This document shows positions 1 through 8,300 of a DNA stretch of 16,268 nt, piece after piece. How positions within the stretch are numbered: the stretch's first letter is position 1; the number at the start of each line of letters is the position of its first letter. This stretch comes from Baffinella frigidus. Its lineage: Eukaryota > Cryptophyceae > Cryptomonadales > Baffinellaceae. Location: contig MU646405.1 of NCBI GenBank assembly GCA_026770585.1, forward strand, positions 100,599 to 116,866, in the 5' to 3' direction. A program made the translations under genes and the position numbers. The notes under the pieces are model-generated. The model was not told where the DNA came from. It ran no database searches and saw only the letters and a list, made by a program, of their open reading frames with translations.

Positions 1-155
1 CTCTCTCTCTCTCTCTCTCTCTTGAGACGGAAGAGGTGCAAATGTGCCTGGATCTGCATGCACACTTAGCGTTTCGTGTTGATGCGAGACTGCCCTGGCG
101 GCGCGAGACTCGTGAAGCAGGGCGGGACAGAACGGTCAACCCTTCTGACGACGCG

Positions 156-188
156 CACCTCCTGAACCATTGGTTGGTTCAGGAGGTG
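156..188. repeat. Perfect hairpin, 14-bp arms
   Basis: CACCTCCTGAACCA, a 5-nt spacer, then TGGTTCAGGAGGTG. The arms are exact reverse complements. Confidence 0.85.
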
Positions 189-255
189 GACAGTGGCCAT
201 TACCTCCCGCCAAGTCCTGGAGGGTTAGGTTCTGGAGGCGGCGAGGCCCTGTGAA

Positions 256-362
256 GCGGACCAAATCGAGGCTGAAGAATGCGCCAATTCCTCGGGCGGC
301 ACCTTCGAAAACGAATGTGCCACCAGAGGGAACGGCTCCAAACAATCGTCGATTTGGTCCGC
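256..362. repeat. Inverted repeat, GCGGACCAAATCGA arms
   Basis: The left arm at 256-269 pairs exactly with TCGATTTGGTCCGC at 349-362. The spacer of about 80 bp makes this MITE-sized. Confidence 0.8.
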
Positions 363-471
363 CTCGGAGGGCGACATGGTGGGAGGAGTCGCTTCTATCG
401 ACTTGGCGCTCTGCACAGGCGCGTGTGTGGAGCGTGTGTGAGGTTGAGTGTGTTTGTTTTTGAAGAGGCAG

Positions 472-508
<37 letters not shown>

Positions 509-1035
509 GAGAGAAGTGTGTGTGTGCATACATGATGTGCGTGCCAGGGGTTGTTGGGGGTGAAACTCGCTGTTGGGTGTGGATGCTTTTGGAAATTACA
601 CTGCACTCATAAATAGTCCGCGACGGTTTTGTAAACTACACTGTGTTCATACAAAGTCCAAGACGCAACCTCCCTCGCGACTTATGAACACCAAATGGAC
701 CTCGCACCCTCCCCATGCCTACTGCACATGCCTACAACACACAGTTGGCTAATTCCTGGCTACTTATGTACACTAAGTGGACTCCCAGGGTGCCCACTCT
801 CACTGGGCTGCCAGCGGTCCCCCGCCAACACCCCCCGAGCGCAACACCCACCCCGCTCGTTTGATCCTATCCTAAGCTTTGGCACTCTTCCTAAGCTGAG
901 CCTCGCGCCCCTTTCTTTTTGGAGATATGACTTTGCATGGGGTTGTATCCCCAGATCTTCCTACTCTAAAATCTGCTGCCCGACGGCGCTCGCTTACTGG
1001 TGTGTAAGGAATGCATCGAACGTCCGTCCGTGACC

Positions 1036-1235
1036 TTTAGGGTTTAGAGTTTAGGGTTTATGGTTTATGGTTTGGGGTTTAGGGTTTGTTGTTTGGGGTG
1101 TGGGGTTTGTTGTTTAGGGTTTAGGGTTTGGGGTTTAGGGTTTAGGGTTTAGGGTTTAGGGTTTAGGTTTTGGGGTTCAGGGTGTAAGGTGTAGGGTTCA
1201 GGGTTCAGGGTTCAGGGTTTAGGGTTCAGGGTTTA
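1036..1235 (+). repeat. Interstitial telomere-like array (TTTAGGG type)
   Basis: About 200 bp of degenerate TTTAGGG on the + strand, mixed with TTTATGG, TTTGGGG and TTCAGGG variants; the cleanest part is 1132-1165. The degeneracy argues against an active telomere end. Confidence 0.9.
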
Positions 1236-1313
1236 CCGCAGCGCCTTTCTCTGAGAGGAGGTGGTCGAAAAGGCGCGCCCGTGCTCTCTCCTGCTCATGC
1301 AAAACGCTGACGT

Positions 1314-1427
1314 TACAGGGGTACCCAAGAACCTGCCCCCCCCCCAGGACCACCGTAGGGCCCTCTGCATAGTCCTGCTGTACGGTCCTAGGGGGGGGCA
1401 CTTTGTTATGAGCGAGGTACCCCTGTA
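1314..1427. repeat. Foldback element with TACAGGGGTACC ends
   Basis: TACAGGGGTACC pairs with GGTACCCCTGTA. The interior holds CCGTAGGGCCCT and TACGGTCCTAGG, a core also seen in other hairpins of the window (3368, 10648, 12540, 15373). Confidence 0.75.
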
Positions 1428-1713
1428 GAGGAGGACTTATTTGGACGCGACTCCGTACAAAATTATTTCTCTTGCGTGGTGAAGACTGAGAGACGCATGG
1501 CCCTGACCGAAAGGAAGGAAACGCATCCGACTGCGAGATGACAGGGGGTCCTCCTTCATAGGTCCTTTAGGTCTTTGAGGTTCTTTGAGCTCCCAACATA
1601 GACGGACACCGAAACTTGTTCTGCAGACAAGCCATGCTTTCTTTCGGATCACATTCAGCCCCCCAGGTGCAGAGGATCCTTTAGTCCGCGGCAGAAACCG
1701 GCTAATCCTTTAG

Positions 1714-1884
1714 AGCGCTGTGCAGAGAAGTTGGCCACGGGAAATGATAAAAAATCGAGAAATTGGAGCCATTTTGTCAACTTTTGAAAAATTTAGTACC
1801 ATCAATTTCTTAAAAGTGGACCGAATGGCTCCAATTTTTCCATTTTCCCATTTCCCGGGTGGCCAACTTCTCGGCACAGCGCCT
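1714..1884. repeat. Long foldback (MITE-like) element
   Basis: The outer arms GCGCTGTGC.GAGAAGTTGGC and their complement end at 1884; the inner arms AATTGGAGCCATT and AATGGCTCCAATT continue the pairing. The total is about 170 bp with an AT-rich centre. It interrupts the surrounding GGTCCTTTAGG repeat. Confidence 0.85.
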
Positions 1885-2258
1885 TAGGTCCTTCAGGTTC
1901 TTCGCGCTCCTAACATAGGCGGACACCGGAACTTGTTTTGTAAGAGGGCCATGCTTTCTTTCGGATAAAAAAATCCTTGAAGTCCTGTAGGTTCTTTCAA
2001 TTCCTTTATAGGCGGACACCGGAATCCTTTAGATCCTTTAGGCTCTTCGAGCTTCCAACATAGGCGGACACCGGAACTTGTTTTGTAAGAGGGCCATGCT
2101 TTCTTTCGGATAAAAAAATCCTTGAAGTCCTGTAGGTTCTTTCAATTCCTTTATAGGCGGACACCGGAATCCTTTAGATCCTTTAGGCTCTTCGAGCTTC
2201 CAACATAGGCGGACACCGGAACTTGTTCTGCAGAAAAGCCATGCTTCTTTTCGGATCA
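1883..2258. repeat. Tandem repeat, 145-bp unit
   Basis: GGCGGACACCGGAACTTG occurs at 1918, 2063 and 2208, exactly 145 bp apart, with nearly identical sequence between. The unit is not a multiple of three, which argues against coding use. Confidence 0.9.
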
Positions 2259-2280
2259 CATTCCGGCCCCCCGGTCCTTT

Positions 2281-2385
2281 GGGTCCTTTAGGTTTTAATT
2301 TCTCGTTTAGGTCCTTTAGGTTTTGATTTTTAATTTCAACATATGCCAACGCCACGCCCTTCCGTAGAAAGGATCTGCAAAGAAA
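2281..2385. repeat. Interspersed repeat family, CATATGCCAACG type
   Basis: Shares AGGTTTTAATTTC, CAACATATGCCAACG and CGTTCCGTAGAAAGGA-like sequence with copies at 3902-3985, 4466-4550 and, more diverged, 10883-10960. The copy at 4466 lies about 250-330 bp upstream of the start of the phosphatase gene. Confidence 0.75.
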
Positions 2386-2631
2386 GCGGTCCTTGGAAAG
2401 ACTCAGAAACGCGTGGCTGTGGACGAATCAGACACTGTTCGGCATACACAGCCCGCACGGTTTAGATACGTCTGCAGTCTGTAGTACCAAACTTGCCTGG
2501 TTCAGAGATTTGTCGTGGCCCGTGCTCTCGCACGCGAGGTGAAGGCTCGGAGAGGGGGTGTTTTTGGTCTAACTAGGCACGTGAACTGTGGAATGAATCA
2601 GGAAAACGCAGATGTGCTCTCCTTTGAGGTG

Positions 2632-2766
2632 AAGGTTTACAGACGGGTGGCTCTCACCGAGAAGAAGGAGAGTTAGACGACTGCGAGAGGACAGGAGGTA
2701 AAGGTTTACAGACGGGTGGCTCTCACCGAGAAGAAGGAGAGTTAGACGACTGCGAGAGGACAGGAG
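2632..2766. repeat. Tandem repeat, 69-bp unit, two copies
   Basis: AAGGTTTACAGACGGGTGGC starts at 2632 and again at 2701, and both copies run through GACTGCGAGAGGACAGGAG almost without change. Confidence 0.9.
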
Positions 2767-3523
2767 TACCTCCCTCATAGGTCCTTTAGGTCCTTTAGGT
2801 TCTTCGAGCTCCCAGCATAGGCGGACACCGGAACTTGTTCTGTAGAAAAGCCATGCTTCCGTACCCCCCCCCCCGGTGCTTTTAGGTCTTTTTGGGGGGG
2901 AAGGCAGGTTTATTATGTTGAGCCGCTGCCCCGCGGTCAGGCCACGGGCATGAGGTTAACCAGAAAGCACGGATTTCCGTGCTGTCTGCCCTTGCGGCAA
3001 CTTTTGATTGATCCCCATCACGTCTAAAGCAGTCCTGTCTGAGAAAGATGAAAGACGGGGGATTGCTGATACATGCGTTGCTTTGTTCTGCTTTTGTTCG
3101 ATGACGCTTCGACCCACCTTTCTCTCGCCCTTCACTTTGCTGACTCCCGTACATTGGGGTCAACCTTTTTGGCTACTACATTTCCCTCCTCTCATCTTTG
3201 GTGGGCTGCGAGGGCTGTCAGTACCAGGCTGCCGGCCGTGGCAACTTCGTGACAGGGGTGACTAGGCCTACATTTGAACTTTAGAAGCCAAGGGGGGTCC
3301 CGCATTTCGAGTACAGGGGTACTTCGCTTTTGAGGAGCCACCCGCCTCCCGCCTCCCCCGAGAACCGCCGTAGGGCCCTAGGTATCGGGCTACTATAGGC
3401 TCTTAGGATGGGTTGCCTCCTTACAGTATCAACGAGGGTTGGATTTTTGATAAATCTGGGCTTCGGAATTGCCGCTCGAATGAGGCTGGATTCTATGTGA
3501 GGACAAAATACAGAATTCTTAAT

Positions 3524-3556
3524 TCAAAGTTGCCGTAAATTTTACGGCCACTTTGA
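3524..3556. repeat. Near-perfect palindrome
   Basis: TCAAAGTTGCCGTAAA pairs with TTTACGGCCACTTTGA, with one mismatched pair and almost no loop. Confidence 0.8.
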
Positions 3557-3576
3557 GCTCAAATTGTGGGAAACCA

Positions 3577-3770
3577 AGAGCTGGTCTCTATGACTTGACA
3601 CTTTTCTGAGGTCGAAAAAGTTCCAAACTTTCAAACTCTTTTAGTCAACTCGTACGAAATTTACCACAGCGTAAATTTCGCTGTAGTAAATTTCAGGTAA
3701 GTTGACTAAAATAGTTTGGAAGTTTGGAAGTTTTTTGACCCCAGAAAAGTGTAAATGAGAGACCAGCTCT
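3577..3770. repeat. Long inverted-repeat (MITE-like) element, about 194 bp
   Basis: AGAGCTGGTCTCT at 3577 pairs with AGAGACCAGCTCT ending at 3770, and pairing continues through CACTTTTCTG, AAAGTTCCAAACTTTC and TTTTAGTCAACT. The centre holds a smaller palindrome around AATTTACCACAGCG. There is no coding capacity. Confidence 0.9.
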
Positions 3771-4463
3771 AATAAAACGTTCTTCTTTTAGGTCCTGAAG
3801 AAAAACAGGTGACCCGGCGACCTACGCCAGAGTGGAGGAGGGGGAAGATTTTTTTAAACCGCGTGAGGACACGGTTTTTGACTTTTGAAAAACCCCTTCG
3901 AAGGTCCTTTAGGTTTTAAATGCTCCCAACATATGCCAACGACACGCCGTTCCGTAGAAGGAATCTGCAGAGAAAGCATTTTTGCTTTCGGATCGCGTTT
4001 CGCTCTCCAGTAAAGAGGCTCGTTCAGAGGGGATACAGGTTGGCTCTGCTGGGGTGTTTGAGTTTGACCAAAAAGGTATTGTAAAATTCGGGTTGGCTTG
4101 GATTTTCCGAGGGTCGGGTCGGGCAGAAATCTGACGAAAATGCGCCGTTTTGTGTCATCTTATTGGTGGGAGATGCAAAGACAAGATATCTTGTCATCAA
4201 TCTCATGCATAAGATAGCATAAAACTTCATTTAAGCCAGTCATCTAACAACACATTCTTGGAATTTGGAATTCCCGACCCTGACCCAAAATCCAAGCCAA
4301 ACCGAATTCTACAATACAGGCTCGCACGCCGAACCCAAGTCAGCCGCTATGACCACGAATACCCCAGAGGAAAGAAGATTCCAAAAGGTGAGGAGGATTG
4401 TGTGTGGGGGTGTGAGGTGAGGTCAGCCAGATACCAAAGATGAAAGGAGAGAAAGGTGTTTGT

Positions 4464-4798
4464 GCCTTTAGGTCCTTTAGGTTTTAATTTCGCCCAACAT
4501 ATGCCAACGACACGCCGTTCCGTAGAAAGGACTGCAGAGAAAGCATTTTTGCTTTCGGATTGCGTTTAGCTCTCCAGTGCAGAGGCTCGTGTAGAGGAGA
4601 TAAAGGGTGGCTCTGTTGGGGTGGGTGAAGGTATGCGACATCGCTCCCATGCACACGGAAGAAGAAAGGCTCCTTTCCCTTTAGGTCCAAAAAAAAAGGA
4701 CCCCGGGGACAGATATTTCCTGTCTGAGAAAGAAAAACGGGCCGTGAAGGGCCGTGGAACCATCGGATGGGCCCTTCTTGGGGAGGCAGCTCCCAACA
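4464..4798. other. Upstream region of the phosphatase gene
   Basis: Contains the 4466-4550 repeat copy and a short inverted repeat GGTCC..A-run..GGACC at about 4684-4703. I see no clear TATA box or initiator, so the promoter cannot be placed. Confidence 0.4.
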
Positions 4799-5375
4799 AT
4801 GCGAGCACCTTTCAGCCTCCTTCTGATCGTCCACCTCAGCTTCGATCCCACCGGCGCCCTTCGCTCGACAAGCCTTTCCCCGACCCTTCCTCGATCTGAA
4901 GGACGACCGTGCTTCCACGGTCGGTTCGCGCTCCCCTTACTCCCGCTTATGGGCGGTGGCCCCGAGGAGCCGGAATCTGCAGTGGCGGAGGAGGAGAGAT
5001 CACCGGGTGGGCAGATCGCAGAATTCGAGAGCGCAGAGAGCAGCGAGGTCGCAGCGCTGGGGACCTTGGTTGCAGCAATGTCGACGGCTGAGTGCTCAGT
5101 TCCTTCAAGAGAAGCTGCTGCCGAGGACTCGGGCGAGACAGGAGGGAGCACCTACTCTCGAACGCGCAACGCCACCACCGTAGCTGGGAGGAGGCGGCAG
5201 AAAGGCGGCCTTTCTGACAGAAGGGGCGCCGCGCAGGGGCCTGGCAGAGCGCGTGTCGAAGGGTCAGGTGCGGGGAGCGAGGGTGTGGGGGACGTGGGGG
5301 CGGAGGAGGAGAGCGACGGGCTTGCTGCGGGGCTCGCGCAGCTCTCCTTTCGCGAATCACGAGACCCCTCTGAAG
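4799..5375 (+). CDS. Exon 1: start and acidic N-terminal region
   Basis: The frame is open from before 4754 to 5467. ATG 4799 has A at -3 and gives a hydrophobic start (MRAPFSLLLIVHLSF) that resembles a signal peptide. A second in-frame ATG at 4949 has poor context at -3 but G at +4 and would begin with MGGGPEEPE, removing that leader. Residues 66-190 are rich in Glu, Ser, Ala and Gly (EEPESAVAEEERS, GAEEESDGLAAGLAQL), typical of a disordered acidic tail and unlike the random frames around it. The donor AAG|GTGAGA at 5376 is the best consensus donor in the gene and leaves phase 1. If the leader is real the protein enters the secretory pathway or a complex plastid; if translation starts at 4949 it is more likely nuclear or cytosolic. 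No homology identifies this exon. Confidence 0.5.
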
Positions 5376-8300
5376 GTGAGAGGGCAGCTCGACCTGGCCG
5401 AGGGTTGATGGTTCATGCCAGTGTTTCTCCTCTCGGCACCTGCACACGAAAGGAGCTCGGCACGTGAGGCGTTGCAGACACGCGCATGGCTCTGATTTTG
5501 TACTACGGAACTGCAAACGCTCGTTGCTTTGTGAGCATTTAGGGTCTCGAGTTTGTGCGTGAGTGACAGCCTGGCCAAAACGTGAAAAGGGTACCTCTAA
5601 GCAAACTGGGCTTTGCAGGAGGGAGCGCGGAGGCGGGGTCTGGGCGGGGCCGTGGTGGAGGGAGCGGGGGCGCTGGGCGCGGCCAGGGGTCACGACGCGG
5701 GGGAGCTTGGGGGGCGTTGGGGGGGCAGGGGTGGCAGGGGAGGACTCGCTCCTGGACGAGTGTGATGGGGGTGGTGCAGGTGCCTCCTGCGCTCCCATGT
5801 GCAGGGGTTTCATCGTCTGCGTCCCTTAAACCATGAACCCTAAACCCTGAACCCTACAACCTGAACCCTGAACCCTCAGCCCTAAACACTAAACACTAAA
5901 CCCTAAACCCTAGAACCTAAACCCTAAACCTTGCACCCTACACCCTAGACACTCAACACTCAACCCCAAACCCCAAACCCTCAACCCTCAACCTTACACC
6001 CTACACCATCAACCCTCAACCCTTATACCCACACCTCAAAACCTAAACCTCGAAACCCCAAACCCTCAACACGCGCCCTCGCGTGCAGGTGGCGCGGGGC
6101 CTGTCTCCTCTCGCTCGGAACCTGAAGCTCATCATCCTCGACGGTCAGCCACCCTACCCACTCAGCAGTGGCCGAGTTTCATTTCACCTGGAATTCAAGG
6201 CGAAATTCCGGTTAGGTTCCAGGGCAATGGATAAGATTCTCGTTTAGATGGACTGGCGCGGGGCCTGTCTCTTCTCGCACGGAACTTGAAGCTCATCATC
6301 CTCGACGGTCAGCCACCCTCTATCCCAGTTCAATTTCGGCTCGTAGATAGAGTACCCCCCCCGAAATTTCACAAGTGAATTTCATGGGGGGGTGTCAAAA
6401 TTGGTGGCGCGGGGCCTGTCTCCTCTCGCACGGAACTTGAAGCTCATCATCCTTGACGGTCAGCCACCCTGCCTCTCTCTTCTCTCTCAACCCACAACCA
6501 CCCCCCCGCTTCTCTCTCAATCCACACTCTGCTGCTCGCCGGTGTAGGGTTAAACCCCCAACCCTCAGCCCTAAACCCTCAGCCCTCAACGGCTTGATGG
6601 GGGTCGCTACTCACTGACCTGCGGAGAACGGATCAACACCCCTACACGCTAAACCCTAAACCCCAACCCCCTACACCATAAACCCCGAACCCCAACCCCC
6701 TAGACCATAAACCCTGAACCCCAACGGCAGTCAACGGGCTGCTGGTGCATCGCATCAAGGGGAAGATGCCGCCGGGGATCACCATGAGGTCTCATTTCGG
6801 AAGATACCAGAATCAGTTTCCCATTTTATGCTATGTTAGGCATTGTTTTTATGCCAAGACAGCACCAAAAGAACCAACATGCCATACATTCAAGCCTAAC
6901 ATAGCATAAACGAGGAACTGATTCTGTTATCTTCCGAAATGAGATCCCGCTCATTCCCCACAGCAGAAAAACAACCAACAATAGTTGTATCCACCATACA
7001 ACTAGTGTACAGCCCTGTCCTGGTACCCACCTGCTTCCCCTAGGGACGCGATGAGAGACTATTAGGTACAGGCGTTGGCCTGGTGGGCCAGGGATCAGCA
7101 TGCGGTCTAGCTCTGTCTCAGTCTATTTGGGCCACCAATTTGGTGAGCCCGGTCTCTTTTGCACCCCGAAATTGACGGATTCGCACCGCACACCCAGCAT
7201 GTCAACTTGAGAATAGCCCGTCAACCCGGCTGAGGTAGAGCTAGGAGCCCCCCCCCGACGCGGAACCGCGGACACGTGCCAAAAGCAATCGTGCGCGAAC
7301 CTGCATGAAAACTCAACGTGCATGGAAACTGGCGGCCACCAAACACCTCACCAACGCCGAAAGTTGACGATGCTGTACCAACATCGTCAACTTGACAAGT
7401 TGTCGTCGTGCGCATTCATCCGGGAACATGTTTAATTAAAAGAAAATGGACTACCACACCGGATTCTGCCCTAATTAGATTTACGTAGGGCCCTAATTAA
7501 TCTTCTTCCAACTCCTATGAACACATAGGGATCCATTTCCTTTTAAATTAAACATGTCCCCGGATTAGCATGCGAACTGAAGACTGGTGTGGCTCGCGTG
7601 GCTGGGTGGTTTACGGTTTATGGTTTATGGTTTATGGTTTATGGTTTATGGTTTATGGTTTAGGGTTAGGGTTTAGGGTATAGGATTCTCTGGTTTAGTG
7701 TTTAGGGGGTCGGCCCCTCCCCCACCCTAATCCCTACGCCCTTCGCAGCCCGGCCGGGACGCTAGCTGGAGGGAAGCTATTCGAGCGTCCGCACCTGCGC
7801 TCCTTCCTCGACTTCCTGCTGCCGCGCTTTGCTGTCGGGGTGTGGTCTACGGCCCAGGATAAGAACGTCCACGCCATGGTGCCTCCATCCCCTCTCCCAC
7901 GGTTGACTGATCGACCAACCGCTCTTGACTGACTGACTGGCTGACTGGCTGAGCTGACTGACTCAGTGAGAGTGAGTGAGAAACCCCATACCCGGTTTCG
8001 TGAGCCCTGTGTCCTAAGCCCTAAACCCCGAACGGGAATGCAGGCGGCACATATCTTCGGTTCCGACTACCAGAAGCACCTGGCCTTTGTCATGCACCAT
8101 AACCCCGCAAAACCTTCAGCGTTTCCCTAGAAAACTCAGACGGCCCTACAAATTTCCTGCAAAATCCAGAAAATTTAAAATTCGATCTCAATTTCTTCGG
8201 AAAATCCACGATTCTGTTAACAGGCCGTCTATTTATTTCCCCACGGTACGTCCTACATCGGGCTTGAACAAACCCCTTCCTACCAACTGACTAATTTTCC

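Larger units (their letters stand above)
1..1035. other. Left flank, no gene recognised; microsatellites and hairpins
   Basis: Opens with a CT run (1-22) and contains a GA run passing into GT repeats at about 475-526. Open frames here are shadows of low-complexity DNA. Two inverted repeats are listed separately. The stretch at 695-1033 is open on the + strand, but the peptide is Pro/Ser-rich with no motif I know. Confidence 0.6.
1236..4463. other. Repeat-rich flank without a recognisable gene
   Basis: Built mostly from copies of a family with GGTCCTTTAGGTTCTTCG, CCAACATAGGCGGACACCGG and GCCATGCTTTCTTTCGGAT (starts near 1558, 1885, 2030, 2175, 2775), plus foldback elements and tandem repeats. 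Minus-strand open frames here are translations of that repeat. The segment 2900-3420 matches no repeat I could place and shows no convincing coding signal. Confidence 0.6.
6144..6730 (+). other. Intron 3
   Basis: Holds the two extra copies of exon 3, a short inverted repeat (CCCCCCCGAAATTTCAC with GTGAATTTCATGGGGGGG at about 6355-6392) and two telomere-like stretches (6545-6590, 6645-6725). The latter runs into the exon 4 acceptor. Confidence 0.8.
6948..7748 (+). other. Rest of intron 4
   Basis: Contains a GTTGACGGA-type repeat (7172-7225), a hairpin (7361-7393), a foldback (7421-7562) and a TTTATGG/TTTAGGG stretch (7614-7690). The acceptor is preceded by CACCCTAATCCCTACGCCC. No coding sequence seen. 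Confidence 0.7.

Noticed and set aside
136-606. Minus-strand open frame of 156 codons
   Set aside because: It includes a Ser-Leu run from the GA microsatellite and shows no domain.
695-1033. Plus-strand open frame of 112 codons
   Set aside because: Pro/Ser/Leu-rich, no motif, no splice context and next to a telomere-like array; best explained as chance.
1036-1235. True chromosome end (telomere)
   Set aside because: The array is short, degenerate and internal, with similar patches of both orientations throughout the window.
1883-2355. Minus-strand open frames of 69-105 codons with recurring FRCPPMLE-like peptides
   Set aside because: They are translations of the GGCGGACACCGG repeat. The tandem unit is 145 bp, not a multiple of three, so the frame is not maintained across copies.
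4947-5813. Minus-strand open frame of 288 codons, Pro/Ser/Arg-rich
   Set aside because: GC-rich DNA opposite exons 1 and 2. The composition is what the reverse of Gly/Glu/Ala codons gives, and there are no motifs.
7921-7965. CRISPR-like or regulatory array from GACTGACTGACTGG repeats
   Set aside because: A simple tetranucleotide-type repeat without spacers, inside intron 5 of a eukaryotic gene.
8044-8102. Copy A as the real exon 6
   Set aside because: It lacks the DQSHCT block and a donor in the right place; the copy at 8625 has both and joins in phase to exons 5 and 7.
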